Part shown: in pieces, positions 40,833-52,672 of the stretch
How positions within the stretch are numbered: the first letter of the stretch is position 1
Layout: each line of letters begins with the position of its first letter
Source: Tetrahymena thermophila SB210
Taxonomy: Eukaryota; Ciliophora; Oligohymenophorea; Hymenostomatida; Tetrahymenidae
Direction of reading: 5' to 3'
Length of the DNA: 64,000 bases
Assembly: GCF_000189635.1 (NCBI RefSeq)
Contig: NW_002476463.1
Location: 1,240,001-1,304,000, forward strand
Position numbers and translations under genes: made by a program
Notes under the pieces: generated by a model
Seen by the model: the letters and a program-made list of their open reading frames with translations, nothing else
Told to the model about the DNA's origin: nothing
The model's database searches: none

Positions 40833-41469
40833 TCATAAATCCATAGAAATTTGAGTACAAGATATTTGATTACCTGCCTTATTTAAAAACTTCAAGTCGA
40901 GAGTATATGCGCCCTATATAAAAATGAAAATTAATATGTGAACACTAAATAAAATCTTTATTTACACCAGGAGCTATACCAGGAATTTGGAAGGTGTAAG
41001 GGAAAGTGAACATATCACCAGGATCGTAAGTACCTGTAGCTGCTAAGTTATTGTTAAAGACTTGTACTCCTGAGAGTTTGACAACAACGTTCAAAGCTTT
41101 TATGTCTGTGTGAACCATGTAAGTACCAGTCTAATTTATTATTAAAAATAATGAATAAATAATGGATTTATAAATGCTTGATTTCTCAATCAAGAAATCA
41201 TTTATCAAGAGTTGTCAAATTACAAGAGTTGCATCATTAGGAGGAGCAGCACGTTCTGGTTGAGCTGAAAATACAATAGAAGTAATAATCAAAGCATCGT
41301 TTTCAGAACCACAGTTTGTAAAGTTCCAAGGAATACCACCCAATCTAATTTTTCTACCTTAATCGTCTAAAGGATAGGAAGTAGTTTTAGCGTTTTATAC
41401 TTAGTAAACACCACATATTGTGACTAATGCGAGTGCAGTAACTACCAAAACTAATTTAAAATCAGTCAT
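40833..41469 (-). CDS. ML-domain (MD-2/NPC2-like) secreted lipid-binding protein
   Basis: Three exons (41469-41224, 41130-40966, 40913-40833) join in phase 0 over introns of 93 and 52 bp and give 163 residues. The start MTDFKLVLVVTALALVTICG is a clear signal peptide. The mature chain has the ML pattern: WNFTNCG early, a beta-rich middle (LNVVVKLSGVQVFNNNLAAT), then FPYTFQIPGIAPGGAYTLDL and a final pair of strands ending QISCTQISMDL. ML proteins fold as a two-sheet beta sandwich that binds single lipids or sterols, usually in lysosomes, food vacuoles or outside the cell. The PGxxPGxYTxxxKF block before the last cysteine is the strongest mark. The pattern is also seen in many small Tetrahymena secreted proteins. 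Confidence 0.8.
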
Positions 41470-41947
41470 TATCTTTTTTACTTTGTTTTGTTTGTGTTTA
41501 TTTTAATTAATTAGTTTTTATAAGTCCGCTTAATCTGAAATTTAATAAAGATGCTAATAGGTTGTAATAATATTATTCTTGTAAAGGTAAAAAATAAGCT
41601 TTCTTTCTTCTCTGAAATTTATTTATTTATTTAATATTGACATCCAAGCAAGCAAGGAAAGTACTTAGCTGATACTATGTATTCAATCATATTGAATTTC
41701 GCATTATAAGTGATTTATTTAGATCCATGACTTAGTTTTGATAATTATAATATTATTCATATAGAACAGAAATATTATAATTGTGTATTACCTTATACTA
41801 TTACGTAATATACTATTTCTCAAAATAGAATCTCAGGTATTATGTTTACTTCTCTAACTAATCTTAAATATTTTTATTTAGTAATTCATTCATTTTTATT
41901 AATTCAAAAATAGTAAAAAAAAATTAATTGGTTCAAATCAAACAAGC
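41470..41947. other. Intergenic spacer
   Basis: A+T-rich spacer between two minus-strand genes; upstream region of the ML-domain gene. No specific element seen. Confidence 0.5.
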
Positions 41948-42205
41948 TCATTATTTTTAGGCATTTTTTAGTGTACTCTTTATAAGTAACAACAATTCTT
42001 TTGCTTCATTTCTTGGCTCAATCTGGGCATGCTTCTGCATAAAATTACTAAATATTATTAAAGGCAATACTGATTAATCGTGATCTATTTGAGATTTTAT
42101 TTGTTCCTTGAGCTTATTTTGTAGTTTTGTCTTTTCCCATTAAAATATTTTAAAATAAGCTCTTTTTGAAAAAAAAGTTATTTTTGCTTTTTAGATAGAT
42201 ATCAT
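41948..42205 (-). CDS. Small unknown helical protein (85 residues)
   Basis: A continuous minus-strand frame runs from ATG 42205-42203 (MISIQKAKITFFSKRAYFKI) to TGA 41950-41948. It contains a Lys/Gln-rich helix (WEKTKLQNKLKEQIKSQI) and an amphipathic second half (LPLIIFSNFMQKHAQIEPRN, then AKELLLLIKSTLKNAQKQ). Codon use is that of the neighbours, and the frame is conserved-looking to the stop. No family is recognised. The spliced start could lie further upstream. Basic N terminus with aromatic residues would suit a mitochondrial or LYR-like small protein, but there is no LYR motif. Confidence 0.45.
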
Positions 42206-43690
42206 TTGCACCTTTTCTTTTCAAAAAATACAACCTAAATTAACAAATCACATGGTTTTCATTAAAAATCAATTAAATATTGAAAATTTAAAAAATTTAC
42301 CAAGTATTTCTGATGATCAAAAATTAATTTCTTTTATAATTAAAATTGATGAATAAATTTCCGCTAGACTCAGTAATCTTTGAGTGAAGATTTAACTTTC
42401 TAATTAAATAAATACTTAACTATATTATTGATTGATTAAGTCTGATTACATCCTAACAAATATTTATTTTATAAAGTTTTCGATCAAATTCAACATTAAT
42501 TATCTTTTCAATAAATCCTCAATCAAAAAATAATATTTAAAATAAAATTAACAGATTTCATTTTTAATCATAATAAATTATCCATTTAAGCATAACTCAT
42601 TTTAAAATATATTTTAGATTTTTCAATAAATGAAATAAAAATAATAATGTTTTATAAATATAATTTGTAGGTAGAAAGCATAGATACAATCACTGTTATT
42701 AGATAAAAAATAAGAATTATTTGATATTTATTTATTAATTAAATTTTTTAGTAATTTTTGTAAGATTTCAAAAACAAATTTAAGAGCAAGACTATAAAAT
42801 AATATTTATGTTAACATGAAAATAAATAGACTTTAATCTAACGAAGTAATTACTTAATTTATATAGAAAATTTAATATTGTTATGTTATTTTAAAATTTT
42901 ATCATCTATTAAATTTCAAAAAGCATTATTTATATATATAATATATATTGTGTAAAAAATTAAAAGGGATGAATAACTAACAAGGAGATTAACTAAAATT
43001 CAAATCAAATTATAATCAAAAAGTAAGTGAATAATTAAAAGAATATTAAAAGAAAAATTTAGATTTAAACTATAATTATTATTATTGTAAAAATATATTA
43101 ATTTATTTATGTTTTTATATTTATTACTGAGTATATTCAAAAACAAACTATTTATCAATAATTTTGTAATAAAAAGTTTTTTTATTTTTAAAATAACTAG
43201 TACCCATAAAATTAAAAATTTTTTTAGGGAGGTATTTTAAGGAGAAATTAAGTATATTAATTTTATTACTGACAAATTTAAGAAAATGTTTGTGCAATGT
43301 AATTAGTTAATATATTGTTATAAAGCTAACATTTTTTAGTTAATTTTAAAGAAATATTTGCTTATAAATAAGATTTATGCAAGGTTATTTTAAGTTCAGT
43401 ATATTTGGAAAAAGCAAGCTTATAGAAAGATAATTTTTTAACAAAAAATAAAATTTCTGCATCCATTTATTTAATTTTTTTACAATTAATATTTGAAATA
43501 CTTCTCTTGATTTAAAGAAAGGTAAATATTTTTTTATTTAATTTATCATAGAAGTATTTATTATATTTGTTACATAAAAGACTAATATTAGATGCTATAT
43601 TTAGTAAAATTTGGATTTTCTGGAAATTAAATTTGATAATTAAAAAATAAATACAAAAAATACAAAAACTTTTAATTACTAAAAAAAAAG
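42206..43690. other. Intergenic spacer between divergent genes
   Basis: About 1.5 kb of A+T-rich DNA between a minus-strand and a plus-strand gene. Nothing coding supported; should hold the promoter of membrane-protein copy B. Confidence 0.5.
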
Positions 43691-46111
43691 ATGTCTAAAA
43701 TTCAGGATCTCTTTAGAAGTATTGATATTTATGGGTAGAGGATAGATATCAACTTTTAAAATAAGTAAGTTTATAAAACAATTTATGGCGGTGCTATTAC
43801 GTTCATTATTGGAATATTTTTTATTGTGGGTTGTTGGTTTTTTGGCGATTAGCTCATTAACAGACGAAATCCTTCTGTTATCTTTTCAGAAAGATATGTG
43901 GAATAAGCCTAAAGGATAAATATAACGAGCGATAATTTAATTATAATGTTTGGAGTTTCTGATAAGCAATCTCAGTTGTGGGTAGATCCCACCATATTTT
44001 AATTAAGGGCAGTATAATAAATTTTACAATTAAATAATAATACCTAAAATGGTTAATATGAAAGAAAACTTATATCTGTAAATAAAACTATTAAAATTTG
44101 TGATTAAAGTGATATTGGAATTCCAGAAGTCTATAATTACTTTAGTAAACTTAGCTTAAATAAACTATTTTGTTTTGAAAAAGGTCAAGATCTCTACATG
44201 TAAGGAGACTTCGATGCTCAATAATTTGCATAGTTGTATGTCTATATTGAAAAATGTTAGAATAACACTAGTGAAGTAGTATGTTAGCCAATAGATGTTA
44301 TTAATTAAAAGCTTTAGCTCATAAATATTGATATGTTTCTTTCAAATACTATTATAGATCCTTTGAATTATAGTAATCCTTTCTCATTTAGAGGGATGAA
44401 TTAATATTCTTCAGCATCTTCAGTGTTCCCAAAAGAACTCCAACTTTACTACACAAATTATTACATTTAAGATGACGTTGGTTTGCTCTACACATAAAAG
44501 GAAGAAAAACACAAATTTCTATTTACAGGTAAGCAGGAAACTACTTATTTTGGGGATTATAATGTCCTTGCTCGTATTTTAATAAGAATATAAAAGACAA
44601 AAGAGAATTTAATGTAGAGAAGATACTAAAAAATATAAGATGTAATTGCGTAAATGGGAGGATTATTGAAAATTTTATTTTTAGTTGGCTCGTTTATTGT
44701 TTTCCCATTTTCATCTCTTATCATGTATAAAGCAATCGGGGATAATATTTTTTTATACAAAACTACTGACTATAATTAATAGCCATAAAATAAAATACAA
44801 ATTCATTAAAACAATAAAGTGAATTTGAATGATTTTAGCTAAATGAATTTAAATTTATAAAATTAACTGATGCAAAATAGTTCTAAAAAAATCAACGAAT
44901 CTAATTCAAATTAATTATACTAATAATAATAATAATAATAAAATTCTATCTATCTCATTAATCAAAATGGAAAAAGCAGTAACAAAAAAATAACGGAGAA
45001 GAAACAACTTGTTTAGCAATCAACAGACAAAAATCTTATCCAAGATAATAAACAAAAAAAAATAAAAGTAATTTAGCAAAATGAAGAGTAAAAAACAGAA
45101 CAATCTTCAAAGATTAATTCATATTAATCGATTTCTTACAGCTTTTTCGATTATTTCAAAAGTATATTTTGCTTTAAAAAGACGTTGAATGATTAAAAAT
45201 CTTAATTAGTTTAGAATGGAATAAACCAAGTTAAAAAGCAGTTAGATGTAATTTATTTAATAAATAAGTTGCAGGAAATAGACAAACTCAAATCTGTTTT
45301 GTTGGATAAAGATTAGATAAAATTATTCGATTCTATTCCAAAACAAATTACTTTAATTGCTTCACAGAGTCAAAATCCAGTCAAATTTCATAATTTACAA
45401 GAATGTAAGTCTGATTCAAATAAAGAAATTTATGATAAGTCAGGAAAAGAAAAATCATTCAGCTATAATAAAAGCCAATAAAATTAAGAAAATCAATAAA
45501 ATTAAATTGTATTGTAAGCTCTTTAAAATATAGTAAAAAAATAGCATTTAACTTAACTAGATTACAGATTATTTGATATGATTGATTGTGTTAATTTTGG
45601 AGACATTTAGATATCTTAAAAATAATAAAATTTGCTTGAAACCAAACCCATTCCTGCAAATATACCTATTAACTCTTCAACATAAATAGCAAATTTTTAG
45701 TCACCTAAAAGTCTTAGTGACATAAGCCAGATAAAAATATCTCTTTTTTAGAAAACATCCACTAACAGTAATCAAAACAAACCAGAGTAGTCAAATACAA
45801 ATAATTAAATTAACTCAAACATATTTATTTATAATTAAATGTCATCTAAAATTAATTAAGAGGAAGAAGTTCCTTAAATTAGATCTAATTTAGAAGATGA
45901 GACATTAAACAAATTCAATAATAGCTAATCAAACTCAATTTTAAACTAAGAAGTAGATTTAGAAATCTCAACTTAAAATTTCAAAGAGCTTTACCTAGAA
46001 GAAAGCAAAGCTAAATATAACCCAAATACTTAATTTAAATTCAATACAATAAACAGCATAAAAGCTATGCAAAATAGCAAAATATTTAAATAAAACTTCA
46101 AGCAGCAGTGA
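43691..46111 (+). CDS. Two-pass membrane protein, ciliate-type family (copy B)
   Basis: Single exon, ATG 43691-43693 (MSKIQDLFRSIDIYGQRIDI) to TGA 46109-46111, 806 residues. It is a clear paralogue of the gene at 29544-32009: same first helix after YKTIYGG, same ectodomain blocks (GDFDAQQFAQLYVYIEKC, CQPIDVINQKLQL, SNTIIDPLNY, YIQDDVGL, RRYQKIQDVIAQMGGLLKIL) and second helix at about residue 322. The C-terminal half is Gln/Asn-rich with a poly-Gln run encoded near 44920-44940, and conserves only the short helix LDVIYLINKLQEIDKLKSVL. Divergence is thus low in the membrane and ectodomain parts and high in the tail. Function unknown. Confidence 0.85.
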
Positions 46112-46956
46112 AATATTTATAATTTATTATTGGTCAAATTTTCTACTAAGAATTCAACGAAAATTGTCGCGAGTTTATGAAAATAAATTTTACTGGTTTT
46201 TTTATACTCAAAATCATTTATATATTATCATCTAATTTTAAAATTTTCTGATAGAAATATTAATTTCATTACTATATTTAATAAATACAAATCATATATA
46301 GTAAATGTTTAATAAAAAAATTTATATAATTACATTAATACAATATAAACTCTCTAAATTGGTATCAACAAGACCAAAAATTTTGCACAAAATATACAGA
46401 TGAAAATTCTATTTTTGTTTAAAATATTAAAAAAATTTTTTACATTCAAAATTTGAGAAAAGGCATTAAATACTATTAAAAATTTGTTAAAATTTAATAA
46501 AAACAGAATGATAAAACAATTAAAATATATAGAAAGAACAATTAGCTTAAATTCATAAAAATTAAATGAAAATTTTCACAGTTGGTAATATTTTAATTTC
46601 AGGATTAGCAATTATTTTTAAAGAGGATATTTAAAATAAATATTGATAGTGTCTAGTCTTAGTATTTTTTAGAATTTAAAAAAAATAAATGCAATATTTT
46701 AGAAATATTTATGTTATGTAAAGCATGTTATTGATAATTTTCATATTTAGAAATTTTAGTTAGCTAATTAATTACTATGTTTGTGATATTTTTAATTTAA
46801 AATTTGCTCATTATAAATTAAATATTATTTAGATTTTCAAAAATTTTAGTTATTATATGATTGGTAGAAAAGATTTATTTAAATTGATTTAATAGTTTGA
46901 AAAATAGATACATCAAGTTTATTTCTGATATAGTAAGCTTATTAAAAAATTAAAAG
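46112..46956. other. Intergenic spacer
   Basis: A+T-rich spacer between two plus-strand genes; no supported feature. Confidence 0.5.
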
Positions 46957-49900
46957 ATGCAAAAAGAAATTGTCACCAAAGTTGAAGTAAAAAAAAGTTT
47001 AAAGAGAAATAATAACTAAGTTAAATGTTAATTTATTTAATTAGGATGCTAATAAACTTATTAGCGATAAGTTTTCAGTGATGAAAACAACCTGCAAGGC
47101 TTTCTTAGCATTTTATAAAGAATTAGCTAGTATTTAACAAAATTATGCAGATTAATTATTAAAGTTGACTAAAACAAGTAATCTATATATTCTCAATGCT
47201 AAATAGCAGTTTAATTTAATTTATAAAATATTCAACAGCCGGAAAACATTTTGGTATGAAAAAGTCATTAGCAGAGTGTAAAGAAATTGAAAATCCGTAA
47301 GAATTTAAACCAAAATTAGTTGATCTTATTTTAAATATAAAATATTATGCAGGACAATTCGCGCACTTATTGACAATTAACTAGGTTTTTTGCTAGGGAT
47401 GTCAGATATCAATAGCCAAGTAGCATAACAAATAACTTAGAAACTTATTCCTGAAATAAATGATATTTATTTGAATTGCAAATAAATGAAGCATGATATA
47501 ATGAAAGTAATTCAAAATGAAATCAAAAAGCCTTTCAACACTTACAATGATAAAATGAAGAAGCTACAATCTAGCATTACATCTTCTCAAAAGAAATTAG
47601 AGAACCCAAGCAGATTATTGGAGCTATAAAAAGAAAATGAATAGATTCTCAAAGAAATAAGCAGTTTTGGAACTGAATCAGCAAAATGTAATCATTCATT
47701 TTAAATTAGAAAACCTTTGATTTTTTATGTTTCTTATTTTATAAAAGAGATGCTCAAATTTGTTGATTAAAGTACTGAAAGGGAGACAAAAAGAAATATT
47801 TAACTTAAAACTTGCATTTAATTATTTGGAAATATTACTCACAAGTATCACAAAATTATTTATTTGTAGTCTTAAATTAATTATTATAAATGAAAATTCT
47901 AGATAGTATGAAAGTGCTTCAATATTAAGCAAAAAAATAGCTGAGAGCTATGAAAAGATGACATTAGAGCCAGATCTAAGTGATTTCAATTAAATGTCAT
48001 CTTCTCTTAAAATTGCAGCAGGAATAACCACAAGCGATGGTTTAGTAAATAAGAATAGCAAAATTAATATTGAACAAGAGAATAGAAATGAAATCAATAA
48101 ATAAGTTCAATCCACTTAACCATAAAATTAGTTGTAATTAAAAAAGGAATAAATTGATTCAGAACTAAAATAAAGCAGAATCAGAAAAAATAAAATTAAA
48201 TATGATACAGTTTAATCTTAATCGATTCCATTAATTATTAAAGAACAGCTAGGAATTTTTCATAATAACATTCCAGAAAATGAGTAAATTAATTTTTAAT
48301 TTTTACCTTTTTATATTAATTTAAAGTTTTTACGATAAAAAAGGGAATTCTGTAAGCGCTTCTAGCTTTCTTAGTTTGGTATTTTGATATGCTCCCTTGC
48401 AAGAATATTTTTGCAAAATGAGAGTGCCAAAGATTAGGAATAAGCTGAAGAAATCGAAGTTTTTATTTCTTATATTAAGAATAAATTCAAAATTAGTTTG
48501 AAGGACTACAAAATGATCACTAAGTTTTTTGGAAAAAGGCAATAAAATTTATAAGAATAGAATAATTATTTATCTTGTTTGTTAAAGGAATGTACAGATT
48601 TAATTAAAAATAATAATTTATTAGATGATGAAGTGAGATTCCTAGTGTTATTTACATAGCACTTGTACGCTTTTATAGGAATTAATTAATACTGGAATAA
48701 TATTTTAATTCCTAGGGCTTATTATTAGCAACCTAACCCAAAATTAGAATTGACATATAAGAATAACTTAGAAAGCATTCATGCAATCTTCTCACAGTAA
48801 AATCCAAGTAGAGAGGATTTAATTAAGTATTCTTCTCTAAACATATTCTTGGAGCCTTAGATAACTTTCCCCTTAAATTAATCTCTTACTTAAATGATGA
48901 TTCAAACACTTGTTGAAAACTAAGTAAATAATTTCTCATTTACTGTTTAACGATTTTATTCAATTAAAGTAAGCCTATTAAACTTGGCTCAATTATAAAC
49001 TGAGCACTGTTAATTAAAATCGCTCAAAATTTTAATCACAAATTTAACTTTTTCATTATAAAATCTATGCTTACACCTAAATATTTTGGGCAAAATTTTT
49101 GGTCTCGTAATTGTCCAATTTAGATAAGCTTGACTTTATAAAATTTAATACTTTTGTTAATATTCTCATCTAGAATAAATTACTTTTACATAAGATTTCT
49201 TTTATAAAATAAATAAAGGCAAATTAGATAAAATAAAAAAATATTCATGTTTAAATTTTCTAAATATTTGAAATTAAATAATTTAAAATTCAAATATTTG
49301 ATTTGACATTTAAATTATTAATTTTTGATAATAATACAAAGGCACTAAATTTATTTTTTAATTGTATTTTAGTTAAAACTACTATTGAACTTTTTACTTA
49401 TTTAACTAAATATATTTGATTTGAATTGAGTATTATTTTTAACTTTTAACATTTAAATCATAGTTGCTGTAGGAATACTGGGAAGAGAATCTAAATTGGA
49501 TAATTAAATTTGGTTAGGAGGGATTAAATATGAATGCTTAGAATATATAATTGACTTTTATTAAATATTACTATGAGAATATCTTGCACAGTAGCTTGGT
49601 AAGGAAAGAAAAAGAATCTCTTAAATATTTGTTAAACTTAGAAAGAGTTTTAGAACAAACATAAGAAATTCTATTAAAAGAATAAAATTTAACTCCTAAA
49701 AATGAAAGTGCTAATTAAAAACTATTAAGCTACCTAAATCAATCAATTAAATTCACATTGTCATACAAACCCTTCCTAGATTTTCTTGATATCATTAAAA
49801 ACTTTTGGAATTATTTCTATCCTTAAGAAAACTAAATTAAGGCTGCTTGTCATTTACTTTACATTCTTGCAGTCAGTTAAAAAGATTATACAATATACTC

Positions 49901-51985
49901 TGATTTGGAAGAACTATTCATCTATATTTTTAGCTCTGCAGGTTTAAAGTATTGTACTAACTTCTACAAAAAGATTAAATTTAATCCTTAGGATCCAATC
50001 GATAAAGAGACTTGTAATTAATAAATTTCATTTTTTAAATGAATTTAATGGATTTATTTGTTTATTAAAAGTACCAAAAATCTAAGATGTTTTGGCAAAC
50101 AACAACAGAGAGGGATTAATCGTGATCAGTAGCTACATTCCATTGTTTGCAAAGCACATGCATAGATTTATTGATTACAGATAAAATGAGTTGAAAATAG
50201 AGTTTGTTAACAATTATATTGAAAATTTACTCTCTGAGATAATTAAAATTTTAGAACTTGTCGTAGAACACAATATGCTAAACAATGACAATAGTTCTTT
50301 TGCTTTCACTATTGCTTTTGAAATTTCGAAGTTAGATGATATTTTGAATAAATATAATCCAGAAAGAGCCACATAATATTACTAGCTCCTAACTCCTTTC
50401 ATTGATTATTGGTTCAACAACTTGTAAAATTTTTTATTAACATAAAAATATTAAATTTATATTTTAAAAAGAGAATTTTAATGTAAAAACATGCTCTAGA
50501 ACTGCTTAAAATAAGAAAATTGGTAAAATTGGAAGTTTAAGTTAAATAATTTATCAGATAATAATTTTTAAATAGGTAAACTGGAGAAGGTTAGAAATTG
50601 TACACAAGGAGTGTTGTGGATTATTGTTCTCTCATGTTTAAGAGTATAGAAGTGATGAATCAACTAGTAAATGCTCCTGAAACTAACAGATTTAGGAAAT
50701 AAATAGTTAAAAAATTTGAGATACTTGTATATGAAGCTTTAAATGACTACTCTAAAGAAGTTTTAAATAGCTTGAACTATATAAATTCTATTGAAGAAAC
50801 TTAATTTAAGAAGCTTTCTACTTCTAAGTTAAATCCATAAATGTACCCTAACAATACAGAGAATGAGATTATATCAAACTGTAAATAATTTATTTACCCT
50901 GCATAAATTTTATTGATTTTAGTTTAATTTACAAAATAAAGTAAAAGAATTTAAAGCTATTTGCTATAGATTTGGTAACATGTAGTTCTTACATGAATAA
51001 ATTGATACAGTTGCCTAAGATTTATTGCAATTCTCCTCTGATATCCTCAATGGATTGAAAAAAGAATTCGATTAAAATATCTAAGTAAGCATTTACTTCA
51101 AAATTAAAATGTATTAATTAATTAATAAATAAATAAAGAAAATTAGTAAATTGGCCGCTATGAAGCTTGTTAGAAATTATATGAGAAAGCCTGTTTTCAA
51201 TCAAATTCTTATGAACTTTGATGCTAATTAATTCAGCATGCTATCAGTTGAAGAGTTCTCGAAATAATGTAAATTATTTAAGTTTATTATTATTTGAAAT
51301 AATCATAAATTATTTATAGATAAGGGATCCATAAAGAACCTTTTAGACGAAGTTGATGACTTTTTCTAATTATTTTCTAAGAGAGTTCCAAAGTAGCACC
51401 AAGAAATTCTGGCAGTAGCATTTGCAAGCCAATTCACAAAAGGTAAAAAATAAATTATTAAAATTTGAAAAAATCAAAATCAAAAATAAATAAATAAAAT
51501 TAGAATATATATTTGCTGTGATGGACGTTAATAAATATGTTTTTGATATTGACAGTAGTAGATTTAGCTAATATTTTAAATACGAAACAAACTACATTAA
51601 AACATATCTCTCTTCCAAAATGCCAATGGTAAATAAATAGATTTCAATCCAAAAATATGTTAATAAATATGAATATTTATTTTGAATTATTAGGGAGTTA
51701 ACATCCAACTAGGTTTGGCAGAAAATATTTCAATATTAATGTAAATTGCTAGCTATCTCGATGAATCAGTAAATGACCTTCTCAGTAATTTTGAGTAAGC
51801 TATGGTAAATAAATTTAAAATTAAAAAATAAATTATTGAAGAAAATAATTAAAAATCTTTAGGTATAAAATGACGAATTTAGATGCTCTATTCTTTTCAG
51901 ATTGTTGTATATCAGAAGAAATGAAAATAATAAAAAATAAATTGAAATAATCAAAAAATATAAAAAGTATTATTTAGGAGTATGA
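46957..51985 (+). CDS. F-BAR-like plus Munc13/MUN-like membrane-trafficking protein
   Basis: A gene of well over ten exons; ATG at 46957 (MQKEIVTKVE), TGA at 51983-51985. After a 5' intron ending near 47042, exons encode an FCH/F-BAR-like region. It begins DANKLISDKFSVMKTTCKAF and YKELASIQQNYADQLLKLTK (compare the FCH mark YAKxLxxLAK), followed by long helices such as IKKPFNTYNDKMKKLQSSIT up to about 47690. Exons from about 48345 give an all-helical region. The blocks YTRSVVDYCSLMFKSIEVMN (50600-50660) and FKAICYRFGNMQFLHEQIDT (50955-51010) resemble the MUN/MHD segments of Munc13-type tethers. The C terminus is FRCSILFRLLYIRRNENNKK. F-BAR modules bend membranes; MUN modules open syntaxin for exocytosis. 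Domain calls are by eye and the exon boundaries are approximate. Exocyst or other helical tethers are alternatives for the C-terminal half. Confidence 0.55.
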
Positions 51986-52672
51986 TTTTTTATAATCCTC
52001 CTTATCTTCATTAAATATCTTATTCTTTTTAAGTTAAATTTCCTTTAGTATTGAATTTTTTATTAAGGATATGTTTTTGATAAAACAAAAATAACATAAT
52101 TTAATTTAATATTCAATTGTTTGAATTAAAAATATAATTTTTAGTTTATAGAATAACAACAACTCTTAATTAAGTACCATAAATGCTCACTATTTCACAC
52201 TGAAATTAATACTCACTCTCCATATTTCCTATAAAAAAATCACTACTAAACTCTTTTGTAGTTTGTGAGTAGAGTTTAAGTGAATAAATGAGCATTTATG
52301 GTATCTAATTCATTTTAATTCAACAAAAATGATTGAATATCTTTGATTAAGATATTTATTTTAGTTGATAGAATAAGAATAACATTTAATTTAAAATATA
52401 GAACTATAAATTAATATGTTTGTACTATTAATGTTATTGTATATTATATTTTTGGAATTCATTTAAATTTTTAAATTTTAAAGATTAATTGACTTTCAAA
52501 TGGTACCTACCTACCTACCAATAAATAAAATGTGATTATTTTAATTAGTGAGAATAATAAAAATCAATCATATTTATTAAATTTAAAATTTAATATTTTA
52601 CAAAAATACAATTTTAATGAAGTTGAATTTTTATATATGAAAATATATTTCTTTGAATTTATTCTTTCATAA
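51986..52672. other. Intergenic region, convergent gene ends, with foldback repeat
   Basis: Apart from the inverted repeat at 52167-52312 and its flanking imperfect direct repeats, no coding signal is seen. Confidence 0.5.
52167..52312. repeat. Foldback (MITE-like) inverted repeat
   Basis: The arm TACCATAAATGCTCA at 52175-52189 is exactly repeated in reverse complement at 52289-52303. Complementarity continues imperfectly inward (CTATTTCAC against GTGAATAAA, CACTCT-like against AGAGTT) and outward (AATTAAG against CTAATT), giving arms of roughly 25 strong and up to 55 weaker bases around a loop. About 45-bp imperfect direct repeats containing TTTTAGTT and ATAGAATAA flank it at about 52122-52165 and 52341-52382. 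Size and structure fit a small non-autonomous DNA transposon or a foldback element; a hairpin regulating the convergent 3' ends is an alternative. Confidence 0.6.
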
